A DNA stretch of 64,000 bases from Qipengyuania vulgaris (GTDB lineage Bacteria; Pseudomonadota; Alphaproteobacteria; Sphingomonadales; Sphingomonadaceae), in assembly GCF_009827325.1 (NCBI RefSeq), contig NZ_WTYC01000001.1, forward strand, positions 496,001 through 560,000, in the 5' to 3' direction. This document shows, one piece after another, positions 9,844-18,455 of this stretch (its first letter is position 1; each line of letters begins with the position of its first letter). Both the position numbers and the translations under genes were made by a program. The notes beneath the pieces are model-generated. The model worked only from the letters and a program-made list of their open reading frames with translations. It did no database searches and was not told the origin of the DNA.

Positions 9844-10844
9844 AGTACCGGGGGCGCCACCCGGTCGAGGAAGTTGACAATGGCCTGCATTGCGCGCGAG
9901 CGTACTTCAGGCACCTCTCGCAGGACTTCGTGATGCGCTTCCTCGCCGAATTCGGCCAGTTCTCCGTTGGGAAAGCGCTGCGATGCCCGTACAGCCGATT
10001 CGTGCTTCACCAGCCTGTCGTTGGAGGTCGAAACGACCAGCACCGGAATATCGACCCTTTCCATCGCGCCGGGAGCTTCCAGTTCGCGGATCGAGGCATA
10101 GGCGCGTTCGACCCAGCGCCAGCTTCCCGGCCCCATCGCCAACTCGGGCCGCTTTTCACGCCACCACAACTCATCGGCATAGCGCTCGTCATCATGCGTC
10201 AAGAGATCGCGGCGGCGGGCCGGCATCTCGCCCGGCTTCTCGCTCCATTTCCACGCGGGGCGTTTGGGCGACCCGAGGCTCGCCATGACCCGCGCAACCG
10301 AATGGAGGACCGCAAGCGGCAGCGGGGGACCAGCCATGCCCAGCATGGGGGCGGAAAGAACAACGGCATCCGGATCGACCGCGTCGTCGATCAGTGCGCG
10401 CGCAACAATGTGACCGCCCATCGAGTGAGCGATAAGAACGTGGGGTGCGGGCGAAGCCGATTTCCATGCCGACCAGAAGTGGCGCAGGTCCGACACCCAA
10501 TCGCCGAAATCCTCGACATGTCCCGTGAGCTTGTCGTCGCCCAGCCTGCCCGACCCGGCCTGGCCCCGCCAATCGAGCGCGGTTACCTTCCAGCCCGCAC
10601 GATGCCATTCTTCCAGGCTTTCGATGTATTTCTCGTAAAAGTCGCCGCGGCCGGGAAGGAACAGGATTGAACCGCGCTCGGCACCCGCTGCACCCGGCCA
10701 ATCGATCCTGCGCAGTTCATGGCCATCGCCAGCCTGCCAAAAGCCTTCCACGGCATGCGCCGGTATAGACCGGCGATCGATTGGACTGACCGCCCCGGAT
10801 TGCTGGATATCGGAAATGGGTACCTCCGTTGCCGTTTCGGCCAT
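9840..10844 (-). CDS. Alpha/beta hydrolase (monoacylglycerol-lipase-like)
   Basis: A serine hydrolase of the alpha/beta fold, 334 aa from the ATG at 10844 (MAETATEVPIS). An upstream in-frame codon at 10892 would add 16 residues. The nucleophile elbow is LIAHSMGGHIVARAL; the oxyanion strand region reads SILFLPGRGDFYEKY; the aspartate and histidine are plausibly in DIPVLVVSTSNDRLVKHES and GEEAHHEVLREVPEVRS. It resembles lysophospholipase/monoacylglycerol lipase proteins (PldB-like). It is divergent from the Tad locus, with 62 bases between it and cpaA, and overlaps the FAD oxidoreductase start. Confidence 0.87.
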   Translation of the reverse strand: MAETATEVPISDIQQSGAVSPIDRRSIPAHAVEGFWQAGDGHELRRIDWPGAAGAERGSILFLPGRGDFYEKYIESLEEWHRAGWKVTALDWRGQAGSGRLGDDKLTGHVEDFGDWVSDLRHFWSAWKSASPAPHVLIAHSMGGHIVARALIDDAVDPDAVVLSAPMLGMAGPPLPLAVLHSVARVMASLGSPKRPAWKWSEKPGEMPARRRDLLTHDDERYADELWWREKRPELAMGPGSWRWVERAYASIRELEAPGAMERVDIPVLVVSTSNDRLVKHESAVRASQRFPNGELAEFGEEAHHEVLREVPEVRSRAMQAIVNFLDRVAPPVL

Positions 10845-10906
10845 GGTTACTGTTTGGTAAGCATGTTTCTGTAGCTCTCCCGCCTGAAGCATTTTCGGGA
10901 CGGGTA

Positions 10907-11620
10907 ATGGACCATCAGATTTTCACCTATGTTCTGCTCGGCGCCTTGGCAATGGCGCTGCTGGTTGCGGCATTTACCGACCTCAAGAGCCGAACCATCG
11001 GAAACAAGCTCAATCTGGTAATTGCTGCCGGTGCACCCTTGTTCTGGTGGGCCAGCGGTCTCGACCTTTGGCCGGGCGTGGCGATCCAGCTGGGTATCGC
11101 CGGTGCAACTTTCGCAGTGTGCTGCCTGTTCTTCGCAATCCGGCAGATGGGCGGCGGGGACGTCAAACTGCTCACGGCCCTCGCACTCTGGTTTCCGCCG
11201 ACCAATTTCCTGGGTCTGGTGTTGATCATGGCCATGCTCGGTTGGGTCCTGACGCTGGTCATGGGCATCTGGGGTGTGGCGCATTCGAAGATTGTAGGCG
11301 CCAAGCCCGTTCGCGATACCGCGCTGCTTGTCGCCTGCACATTGATCGCGGCCAATTTCGCGAGCGCAGTATTGGGCGGACCGAAACTGGCAATTCCTCC
11401 GGGTTTGATCGACGCGTTCGGTTCGAATCCCGACACGGCGATCTTTGTCGCGATGCTTCCGATAGCGGTCCTCGCCATCGTCACGATTGCGTCGATTCGC
11501 ATCATTCGCCGTCACGAGCACCAGCCACGCGTTCCATACGGCCTCGCCATTTCCATGGCAGGGCTGTGGATAGTCGGCGGCGGACTGATTTCGGGCATGG
11601 CCCCGGTCACAGGGGGCTGA
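10907..11620 (+). CDS. cpaA: Prepilin peptidase, A24 family (CpaA/TadV-like)
   Basis: Membrane aspartyl protease that processes Flp-type prepilins. The two catalytic aspartates are visible in AAFTDLKSRTIGNKLN and MGGGDVKLL. I start at the ATG at 10907 (MDHQIFTYVLLG), giving 237 aa; an upstream TTG at 10829 overlaps the divergent hydrolase and is unlikely. The protein is longer than the roughly 160-180 aa typical of CpaA: between the core and the conserved C-terminal VPYGLAISMAGLW there is an extra hydrophobic stretch of about 70 residues, perhaps two more membrane helices. First gene of the Tad locus, 91 bases before cpaB. Confidence 0.9.
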   Translation: MDHQIFTYVLLGALAMALLVAAFTDLKSRTIGNKLNLVIAAGAPLFWWASGLDLWPGVAIQLGIAGATFAVCCLFFAIRQMGGGDVKLLTALALWFPPTNFLGLVLIMAMLGWVLTLVMGIWGVAHSKIVGAKPVRDTALLVACTLIAANFASAVLGGPKLAIPPGLIDAFGSNPDTAIFVAMLPIAVLAIVTIASIRIIRRHEHQPRVPYGLAISMAGLWIVGGGLISGMAPVTGG

Positions 11621-11711
11621 AACCCGATTTTAACCAATCGGCGCTTAGTGATGGAAACCATAGCTGCCCGCATTCGAATCTGCGCGGGCCATACGAGGGG
11701 GCTTAAAAGCC

Positions 11712-12797
11712 ATGGATAGGAAGAAGCTGGTTCTGCTGGTAGGCGCACTGATCGTTGCGATCGGTACCGCACTCGTTGCCCGCAGCATGTTCGCAGGGGC
11801 TGCGGCTCCGCAGGCTGAGGCCGCAGCGGTCGAAGCTCAAGGCCCCAAGGTTCTTGTCGCGCAGCGCGCTCTGCCCGTCGGCACCATCATCACAGCGGAT
11901 GCCATCGGATATCAGCTGTGGCCCGAAGAACTGGTCCAGGATGCCTACTTCCTCGATGGAGAGGCAGACGTATCCCAGCTGATCGGCACAGTGGTCCGCT
12001 ACCCGGTCACTGCAGGAGAGCCCGTAACGCAGGGTTCGCTGGTGAAGCCGGGAGACCGCGGATTCCTGGCGGCTGCTCTGACGCCCGGCATGCGTGCCAT
12101 CACCGTCCCCGTGGATGCGAAAAGCGGTGTGGCCGGTTTCGTGTTCCCTGGTGACCGCGTGGACATGGTTTTAACTCAGGCCGTAAACGGCAACGAGGGC
12201 CAGTCACTGAAAGCTTCGGAAACCATTCTTCGTAATCTTCGCGTACTGGCAACCGACCAGACCACAACGCAAAACACAGTTGATGGAAAGACGCAGGTAC
12301 GTGCCTTCCGCACGGTAACGCTCGAAGTCACGCCGACGATCGCCGAAAAGGTGGCTGTCGCACAAACTCTCGGCACGCTGAGCCTCGCACTGCGTCCGCT
12401 GGCGGACAGCCAGGGCGAACTGGAAAAGGCTATAGCTTCGGGCGATCTGGTCATCCCCGACGGCACCAGCCCCGAGGAGGAGGAACGCCTTCTTCGCGAA
12501 GTCGCCGGTCGTCCGGATGACGGCAAGAGCACCTATGTCACTGGCGGCGACGTATCGCGCTTCCAGCGCAGCTCGATGCCGCCACAGGGCGCGCCTCGCA
12601 ACGCCGCTGCCCCGACGAATACCGGTGGAAGCGAAGCCGCCGCCCCGGTTCGTACGGGCCCGACCGTGATCGTCACGCGTGGCAAGAATGCCCAGGCCGT
12701 ACCAGTTGGCCGTACCGGCGGCATTGCCGCCTCGGTCGCCGAAGGTACTGGCCGGGCTGCACAGACCGTGCCGTCCGCGCTGAGCACTCTTCGTTGA
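11712..12797 (+). CDS. cpaB: Flp pilus assembly protein CpaB (RcpC)
   Basis: Periplasmic/inner-membrane Tad component, 361 aa. It has an N-terminal membrane helix (residues 6-30), a SAF domain (VLVAQRALPVGTIITADAI, about 47-110) and the RcpC/CpaB domain, with GMRAITVPVDAKSGVAGFVFPGDRVDMVLT near 140-170. The C-terminal 80 residues are rich in Pro, Ala and Thr and probably disordered. CpaB is thought to interact with the secretin CpaC, whose gene follows with 38 bases between stop and start. A good ribosome site is not obvious; the upstream GAGGGGGCTT at about -15 is the best match. Confidence 0.94.
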   Translation: MDRKKLVLLVGALIVAIGTALVARSMFAGAAAPQAEAAAVEAQGPKVLVAQRALPVGTIITADAIGYQLWPEELVQDAYFLDGEADVSQLIGTVVRYPVTAGEPVTQGSLVKPGDRGFLAAALTPGMRAITVPVDAKSGVAGFVFPGDRVDMVLTQAVNGNEGQSLKASETILRNLRVLATDQTTTQNTVDGKTQVRAFRTVTLEVTPTIAEKVAVAQTLGTLSLALRPLADSQGELEKAIASGDLVIPDGTSPEEEERLLREVAGRPDDGKSTYVTGGDVSRFQRSSMPPQGAPRNAAAPTNTGGSEAAAPVRTGPTVIVTRGKNAQAVPVGRTGGIAASVAEGTGRAAQTVPSALSTLR

Positions 12798-12835
12798 AAA
12801 TAGAACAGACAGGAAGCCATTCAGGGGGCAATTCC

Positions 12836-14380
12836 ATGAAACGTCGTCTTACCACCAAATTGCTGTGTGCCAGTATCGCTCTCGCGCCGCTGGCGGCAGT
12901 CCCGACGACTACGGCCACGGCCCAGTCGGTCGTTCGTCCGAGCCAGGAAATCGTACTCTCGATCGGACGCGGCGAACTCGTCAACGTTCCCGGTTCGATG
13001 GCCGATGTGTTCATCTCGAACGACAGCGTTGCCGATGTACAGGTCAAGTCGCAGCGGCAGCTCTACCTGTTCGGCAAGGCTGGCGGTGAAACAACTGTCT
13101 ATGCCAGCAATGCCGCGGGCGATATTATCTGGGCTGCCAACGTCCGCGTCGGTTCGAACATCTCCAGCATCGACCAGATGCTCGCCCTCGCAATGCCGGA
13201 GGCAAAAGTGAACGTGGCGACCATGGGCACCAACACGGTGCTCCTGACCGGAACCGTCGCGGCGCCGGAAGATGCCGCGGATGCACAGTCGCTGGTCGAA
13301 GCCTATGTCGGCGAAGGCACAAACGTTATCAGCCGGTTGCGCATGGCAACGCCTCTGCAGGTAAATCTGCAGGTCCGCATTGCCGAAGTCAGCCGCTCCG
13401 TCGTCAAGACGATCGGTGTGAACCTCGCTACTGTCGATGCAACCGGCGGCTTCCGCTTCGGGATCGGCCAAGGCTTCGGGTCAGGTATTCCCAGCTATAC
13501 CCCCGGCGGTCCTGCCGGCTTGGGTGTCGGATTCACGAACGCCGTTGCTGGTGGAACCAACGTTCCCACCAGCGGACAAGGCTCGACGCTCGGCTTCGCT
13601 GGGAAACTGCTCGGTCTCGATATTCTGTCGGCACTCGATCTTGCCGAAACGCAGGGCCTTGTGACAACCCTGTCGCAGCCGAACCTGACAGCCCTTTCGG
13701 GCGAGACGGCGGAATTCCTTGCTGGCGGAGAGTTTCCGATACCTTCCAGTGGCGGCCTCGGCACGACCAGCATCGAATACAAGAACTACGGAGTGAGCCT
13801 CGCCTATACTCCGACCGTTCTGGCCAACGGCCGCATTTCGATCCGGGTGCGCCCGGAAGTTTCGGAATTGTCGAGCCAGGGAGCCATCGAGGTCGACGGG
13901 TTCCAGGTGCCGGCATTGACGACGCGCCGTGCCGAAACGACCGTGGAACTTGGTTCAGGCCAGAGTTTCATGATCGCAGGACTGCTGCAGAACAATGCAC
14001 AGAACGCACTCGAAAAGGCACCGGGTCTGGGCGACATTCCGATCCTCGGCAATCTGTTCCGTTCGACCACCTATCGCAAGGGTGAAACCGAACTGGTGAT
14101 CGTGGTCACCCCCTATCTGGTGAAGCCGGTCAACGCCAATGACATCCGCCTGCCCACGGACGGCTTCCTCAAGCCGACCGAATACCAGCGCCTGCTGGAA
14201 CTACGCGAGGCCGATGGCGTGTCGGGTGGATCGCGCCCGATGCCGAGCGCGAGAGCTACGGACGTGGCGCCGCAAGTGTCGCAAGGCCCGGCCGAGCCGG
14301 TCGAACAGGTGGCGATGCCCGCCGAGGCACGTCGTAACGAGAAGACCGCGGCGGCCACGCCCGGCTTCAGCTTCGAATAA
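12836..14380 (+). CDS. cpaC: Flp pilus outer-membrane secretin CpaC (RcpA)
   Basis: Outer-membrane channel of the Tad pilus, 514 aa. The ATG at 12836 follows an AGGGGG ribosome site and starts a classic signal peptide (MKRRLTTKLLCASIALAPLAAVPTTTATAQ). Next comes the pilus-formation N-terminal domain (LSIGRGELVNVPGSMADVFISNDSVADVQV), a BON-like domain (about residues 115-180) and the secretin homology region with IRVRPEVSEL and LVIVVTPYLVKPV. The last 90 residues are a low-complexity tail. A longer frame from a TTG at 12794 exists but lacks signal-peptide logic. Confidence 0.96.
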   Translation: MKRRLTTKLLCASIALAPLAAVPTTTATAQSVVRPSQEIVLSIGRGELVNVPGSMADVFISNDSVADVQVKSQRQLYLFGKAGGETTVYASNAAGDIIWAANVRVGSNISSIDQMLALAMPEAKVNVATMGTNTVLLTGTVAAPEDAADAQSLVEAYVGEGTNVISRLRMATPLQVNLQVRIAEVSRSVVKTIGVNLATVDATGGFRFGIGQGFGSGIPSYTPGGPAGLGVGFTNAVAGGTNVPTSGQGSTLGFAGKLLGLDILSALDLAETQGLVTTLSQPNLTALSGETAEFLAGGEFPIPSSGGLGTTSIEYKNYGVSLAYTPTVLANGRISIRVRPEVSELSSQGAIEVDGFQVPALTTRRAETTVELGSGQSFMIAGLLQNNAQNALEKAPGLGDIPILGNLFRSTTYRKGETELVIVVTPYLVKPVNANDIRLPTDGFLKPTEYQRLLELREADGVSGGSRPMPSARATDVAPQVSQGPAEPVEQVAMPAEARRNEKTAAATPGFSFE

Positions 14381-14394
14381 GGGACCCGAGAACC

Positions 14395-15045
14395 ATGAGC
14401 AAATTCAGCACTCGCGCTCTCGCAGCTCCGATGATGGCCTCGCTGGCCCTCGCCCTTGGCGCCTGCGGTCCGTCCAACATGTCCAACCGGACTCTTTACA
14501 GCGTCAAACAGCCGGTCGTCGAACGCTCGAACTACGTGTTCGATCTGAACACGACTTCGGAAGGCTTGCCGGTCTCCGAACAGCAGCGCCTGGCTGGCTG
14601 GTTCGACAGCATGGACCTGCGGTTCGGCGATCGTGTTTCGATCGATGATGGCAGCAACAGCCTCGCCTTGCGCGACGATGTCGCGGAAATTGCCGGCCGC
14701 TATGGCCTGCTGGTCGCTGAAGGCGCTCCGGTTACTGCCGGACCCGCCGGCCCCGGACAGGCACGCATCGTCATCACGCGTACCAGCGCTTCCGTGCCCG
14801 GATGTCCGGACTGGTCGCACACGGACGAATCGAACGACCTCAACGCGACAAATCCGAACTATGGCTGCGCCACCAACGGCAATCTGGCGGCCATGATCGC
14901 CAACCCGGAAGACCTTGTCCAAGGTCAGCAGGGCACAGGTGAAACGATTGTAACCACTTCGACCAAGGCCATTGAGGCCTATCGGGAAATGGCACCGACC
15001 GGAACTGGCGGGCTTCCCGAGGTAAGCAGCCAGGGAGGCAACTGA
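14395..15045 (+). CDS. cpaD: Flp pilus assembly lipoprotein CpaD
   Basis: A 216-aa lipoprotein of the CpaD family, thought to help secretin localisation in the outer membrane. The signal sequence ends in the lipobox LALGAC, placing the lipidated Cys at residue 24. The conserved CpaD segment PGCPDWSHTDESNDLNATNPNYGCATNGNLAAMIANPEDLVQGQ is intact (about 138-182). It lies 14 bases after cpaC and 3 bases before cpaE, whose ribosome site (GGAGG) lies inside the last codons of this gene. Confidence 0.95.
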   Translation: MSKFSTRALAAPMMASLALALGACGPSNMSNRTLYSVKQPVVERSNYVFDLNTTSEGLPVSEQQRLAGWFDSMDLRFGDRVSIDDGSNSLALRDDVAEIAGRYGLLVAEGAPVTAGPAGPGQARIVITRTSASVPGCPDWSHTDESNDLNATNPNYGCATNGNLAAMIANPEDLVQGQQGTGETIVTTSTKAIEAYREMAPTGTGGLPEVSSQGGN

Positions 15046-15048
15046 GCC

Positions 15049-16326
15049 ATGAGCGCTTTTCCGAAATCGGGCGGCATGCCCGGCAATCGCGATCCGTTCG
15101 CAGCCTATATCTGCGACGAGACTGCGCTGGACGTCCTGCGTCCGGTGGTGATCGAGCTCGGCTGGCAGCCGGAGAAGTGCAACAAGGGCGGCCTGCGCAA
15201 CGCAGTCCAGTCGCTCTCGGTGTCGGCCAGCCCCAACATCCTGATGGTCGATCTGTCGGAAAGCGGCGATCCCCTCAACGACATCAACGGCCTCGCCGAA
15301 GTGTGCGAGCCAGGTACCGTGGTAATCGCCATCGGCCAGGTCAACGACGTTCGTCTCTATCGCGACCTGCTCGCGAGCGGGATTCACGACTATCTGCTCA
15401 AGCCTCTATCAGCGCCTGTATTGCGGGATTCGCTCAACGCAGCGCAGGCGGTCTTTGCCGCTCCGCGCTCCGGCGAGGGGGAGCAGATCACGCGTCACAT
15501 CTCGACTGCGATCATCGGAACCCGCGGGGGAGTTGGCGCTTCCACAATCGCGACTTCGCTGGCCTGGCATTATAGCGCCGACCGGAAAATGCCGACGGCA
15601 CTCCTCGATCTCGACGTGCACTTCGGCACTGGCGCCCTGACACTCGATCTCGAGCCTGGCCGTGGCCTCACCGACGCGATCGACAATCCGAGCCGCATCG
15701 ATGGCCTGTTCATCGAACGCGCCATGATCCGCGCGAATGAGAACCTGGCAATTCTTTCGGCAGAGGCCCCGATCAACTCGCCGCTAATGACCGATGGTGC
15801 GGCCTTCCTCCAGCTTCAGGAAGAGTTTCGGCACGCCTTCGAAATGACCCTCGTCGATCTTCCGCGCAACATGCTGATCAACTTCCCGCATGTGCTGAAC
15901 GATGTGAACGTGGCAACGATCGTGTGCGAGATGACGCTTGCGTCGGCACGCGACACGATCCGCGTCCTGTCCTGGCTCAAAACCAATGCGGGTCATGTGA
16001 AGCCGCTCATCGTGGCGAACAAGGTCCAGCCGGGTAGTGCCGAAATAAGCAAAGCCGATTTCGAAGCATCGATCGAGCGGAAGATCGATGTGGTGATACC
16101 CTTCGATCAAAAGGGATCAAGCGTTGCTGCCAAGCTCGGCAAGACCTTTATCGATGCCAATAGCTCAAGCAAAGTCAGCGCAGGGATCAAGCAGGTGGCA
16201 AGCAAGATCATCGGGATCGGCGATGAGGACGGCGAAGATGCTGCTGAGGCAGACAGCAAGAAGTCCCTGTTGGGTAACTTCGACCTGAAATCGCTGATGT
16301 CTAAGAAGGACAAGGCCGACGCCTGA
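15049..16326 (+). CDS. cpaE: Flp pilus assembly protein CpaE (TadZ), ParA/MinD-like ATPase
   Basis: Localisation factor that places the Tad machine, often at a pole. The N-terminal 130 residues form a receiver-like domain, followed by a ParA/MinD-type P-loop domain. The phosphate-binding loop reads IIGTRGGVGASTIATS: the two lysines of the usual deviant Walker A (KGGxGK) are replaced by Arg and Ala, as is common in CpaE/TadZ proteins. LLDLDVHFGTGALTLDLEPGRGL is the switch I region. At 425 aa it is full length. In most Tad loci cpaF follows directly; here an 87-base gap with a hairpin comes next, then tadB. Confidence 0.93.
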   Translation: MSAFPKSGGMPGNRDPFAAYICDETALDVLRPVVIELGWQPEKCNKGGLRNAVQSLSVSASPNILMVDLSESGDPLNDINGLAEVCEPGTVVIAIGQVNDVRLYRDLLASGIHDYLLKPLSAPVLRDSLNAAQAVFAAPRSGEGEQITRHISTAIIGTRGGVGASTIATSLAWHYSADRKMPTALLDLDVHFGTGALTLDLEPGRGLTDAIDNPSRIDGLFIERAMIRANENLAILSAEAPINSPLMTDGAAFLQLQEEFRHAFEMTLVDLPRNMLINFPHVLNDVNVATIVCEMTLASARDTIRVLSWLKTNAGHVKPLIVANKVQPGSAEISKADFEASIERKIDVVIPFDQKGSSVAAKLGKTFIDANSSSKVSAGIKQVASKIIGIGDEDGEDAAEADSKKSLLGNFDLKSLMSKKDKADA

Positions 16327-16334
16327 CGAGTGAA

Positions 16335-16381
16335 CCGGAGACAAACGGAAAAGCATTGGAAGCCTTTCCGTTTGTCTCCGG
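16335..16381. repeat. Perfect 17-bp inverted repeat between cpaE and tadB
   Basis: Left arm 16335-16351 (CCGGAGACAAACGGAAA) and right arm 16365-16381 are exact reverse complements, separated by a 13-base loop. As RNA this would be a very stable stem-loop located 9 bases after the cpaE stop and 33 bases before tadB. No U-run follows on the plus strand (the next bases are GGGCTTAGGG), so it is not a textbook Rho-independent terminator. It could be a transcript-end protector, a processing site or a partial attenuator that sets tadBC levels. It occupies the position where cpaF is normally found. Confidence 0.9.
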
Positions 16382-16413
16382 GGCTTAGGGAACGGACCGG
16401 ACGGAGTAGATAA

Positions 16414-17385
16414 ATGAACACGATCCAGCTCGTGCTAATGATCGGCGGCGTTTTCGGCCTTTTGATCCTTGCGTTCGTCGCCGTATCCGGCTCGAATGCC
16501 TCGAAGGCTAGCCAGCGCCGCCTGCAGCAAGTGCGTTTCCGCCACTCCGACAGCACAGACGCGAAGGTGGAATCGCAGCTCAAAAAAGCGATTGCTGCTC
16601 GGAAGCCCAAGCAGTTCAGGCAGGCCGGCTCCAATTCCCGGATCGAAGCGCTTGCCTTGCGTTTGCATCGCACAGGAAAGAACTGGACGCTTACCCAATA
16701 TACCTATGCGACGATCGGCGTTGGTCTGTTCGTCGCCATAATACTCTTCCTGCGGTCCGGTTCATTGCCGCTATCTTTCGGCGTAGGCATCTTCGCGGGC
16801 GCGGGCATTCCGCACTTCGTCGTGGGCCAGGCGATCAAGCGCCGCACAGCGCAGTTCAATGTCAAGTTTCCCGATGCGATCGAACTGCTGGTTCGCGGAC
16901 TGCGCTCCGGGCTTCCAGTGACCGAGACGTTGTCCGTGGTAGCACAGGAAGTTCCCGGCCCGGTTGGTCAGGAGTTCAAGGCCATCGTCGAGCGTATCAA
17001 GATCGGGCGCACGATGGAGGAGTCTCTCCAGGAAACTGCAGACCGGCTAAACATTCCCGAATTCAATTTCTTTTGCATCACTCTAGCGATCCAGCGCGAG
17101 ACCGGCGGTAATCTTGCCGAGACGCTATCCAATCTTTCGGATGTGCTTCGCAAACGCGCGCAGATGAAGCTCAAGATCAGGGCCATGAGTTCGGAATCGA
17201 AAGCCTCGGCCTATATCGTGGGCTCGCTACCTTTTATCGTGTTCACGATGATCTGGTGGATCAACCCCAGCTACGTCGGCGGCTTTTTCGAAGATGATCG
17301 CCTCATTGTGACCGGGCTGGGTGGCCTGGTGTGGATGAGCATCGGCGGCTTCATCATGGCCAAGATGGTCAGCTTCGAAATCTAA
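16414..17385 (+). CDS. tadB: Tad pilus inner-membrane platform protein TadB (T2SS F family)
   Basis: One of the two GspF-like inner-membrane proteins that form the Tad assembly platform. The 323-aa protein has an N-terminal helix (5-23), a cytoplasmic segment, a helix pair near 100-135, the T2SSF domain (ALELLVRGLRSGLPVTETLSVVAQEV-like core at about 150-275, including GGNLAETLSNLSDVLRKR), and C-terminal membrane helices ending MAKMVSFEI. The start at 16414 has a GGAG ribosome site. TadB normally docks onto the CpaF ATPase, whose gene is not adjacent here. Confidence 0.94.
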   Translation: MNTIQLVLMIGGVFGLLILAFVAVSGSNASKASQRRLQQVRFRHSDSTDAKVESQLKKAIAARKPKQFRQAGSNSRIEALALRLHRTGKNWTLTQYTYATIGVGLFVAIILFLRSGSLPLSFGVGIFAGAGIPHFVVGQAIKRRTAQFNVKFPDAIELLVRGLRSGLPVTETLSVVAQEVPGPVGQEFKAIVERIKIGRTMEESLQETADRLNIPEFNFFCITLAIQRETGGNLAETLSNLSDVLRKRAQMKLKIRAMSSESKASAYIVGSLPFIVFTMIWWINPSYVGGFFEDDRLIVTGLGGLVWMSIGGFIMAKMVSFEI

Positions 17386-17404
17386 TTGATTAGGGACAGA
17401 TACA

Positions 17405-18394
17405 ATGGAAAGCGGAACCGGCCCTACTCTACTTGGCTTCGATGTCATCCTCGTCGGCTCTATCCTTGCGGGAGTTGCTGCAATGGCAGTCCTGCTCGCC
17501 ATCTATACGGCGATCACGATCAGGGATCCGATGACGAAGCGCGTAAAGGCCCTGGAAGGCAGGCGCGAAGAACTCAAGCTCGGCCTTGTGACCGCAAGTG
17601 CGAAAAAGCGCCAAAGTCTCGTGCGCAAGACGAACACGACCGACAAGGTACGCGAAACCCTCGGCAATATGAAGGTGCTTCAGGACAGCCAGGTCGTGGA
17701 GATGCAGCAAAAGCTTGCCTGGGCAGGTTTCCGCAACAAGGAAGTCGCTGTCATCCTGATCGGCCTGCGCATGATTCTGCCGGTCGTATTGGGAACTGTC
17801 GCCGCCATCCTGCTCTACGGTATCGAAATCTATCCCGACTGGCAGTTCAAGCGCGTGGCCGCGCTCGGTGCAGCGCTATTCCTTGGTTACAAAGGTCCGG
17901 AAATCTATCTCAGCAACATCGCTGGCAAACGCACTGACGCTATCCGAAAAGGTTTGCCCGATGCACTCGATCTGCTGGTCATCTGCGCAGAAGCCGGTCT
18001 TACCGTCGATGCTGCGTTCAATCGCGTCGCCAAGGAACTGGGGCGCGCCTACCCCGAACTGGGCGACGAATTTGCCCTGACGGCGATCGAGCTCTCGTTC
18101 CTGAACGAGCGTAAAAAAGCCTTCGACAATCTGGCCTTTCGCGTGAATTTGGAAGCGGTAAAAGGCGTGGTCACCACGATGGTACAGACAGAGCGCTACG
18201 GCACGCCGCTCGCGTCGGCGCTGCGCGTCCTGTCAGCGGAATTCCGTAACGAGCGCATGATGCGCGCTGAGGAAAAGGCGGCGCGCCTGCCGGCCATCAT
18301 GACCGTGCCGCTCATCTTGTTCATCTTGCCGGTTCTCTTCATCGTGATCCTGGGTCCGGCAGCCTGCGACATCTCGGACTCCTTCATGAACTAA
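17405..18394 (+). CDS. tadC: Tad pilus inner-membrane platform protein TadC (T2SS F family)
   Basis: Second GspF-like platform protein, 329 aa, 19 bases after tadB with an AGGGA ribosome site. An N-terminal membrane helix (about 15-37) is followed by a charged linker, a helix pair (112-160) and the T2SSF core (RKGLPDALDLLVICAEAGLTVDAAFNRVAKEL, ALRVLSAEFRNERMMRAEEKAARLPAIMTVPLILFILP). The C terminus LGPAACDISDSFMN is typical of TadC. The locus stops here: tadD, tadE, tadF and tadG are not in the window. Confidence 0.94.
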   Translation: MESGTGPTLLGFDVILVGSILAGVAAMAVLLAIYTAITIRDPMTKRVKALEGRREELKLGLVTASAKKRQSLVRKTNTTDKVRETLGNMKVLQDSQVVEMQQKLAWAGFRNKEVAVILIGLRMILPVVLGTVAAILLYGIEIYPDWQFKRVAALGAALFLGYKGPEIYLSNIAGKRTDAIRKGLPDALDLLVICAEAGLTVDAAFNRVAKELGRAYPELGDEFALTAIELSFLNERKKAFDNLAFRVNLEAVKGVVTTMVQTERYGTPLASALRVLSAEFRNERMMRAEEKAARLPAIMTVPLILFILPVLFIVILGPAACDISDSFMN

Positions 18395-18422
18395 CAGGTT
18401 CAGAAAGGTCCCGAAAAGCTCG

Positions 18423-18455
18423 AAGCCTCGTCGACCTGATCAGTCGGCGAGGCTT
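18423..18455. terminator. Bidirectional hairpin between convergent tadC and marR
   Basis: AAGCCTCGTCGAC (18423-18435) pairs with GTCGGCGAGGCTT (18443-18455) with one G-U wobble and a 7-base loop. The right arm overlaps the last codons of the marR-family gene. T-runs on either side are weak, so termination strength is uncertain, but the place between two convergent genes fits a shared terminator. Confidence 0.6.

Noticed and set aside
15049-16326. CpaE P-loop lacking both lysines as a sign of inactivation
   Set aside because: An altered Walker A is usual for CpaE/TadZ proteins, so it is not evidence of decay.
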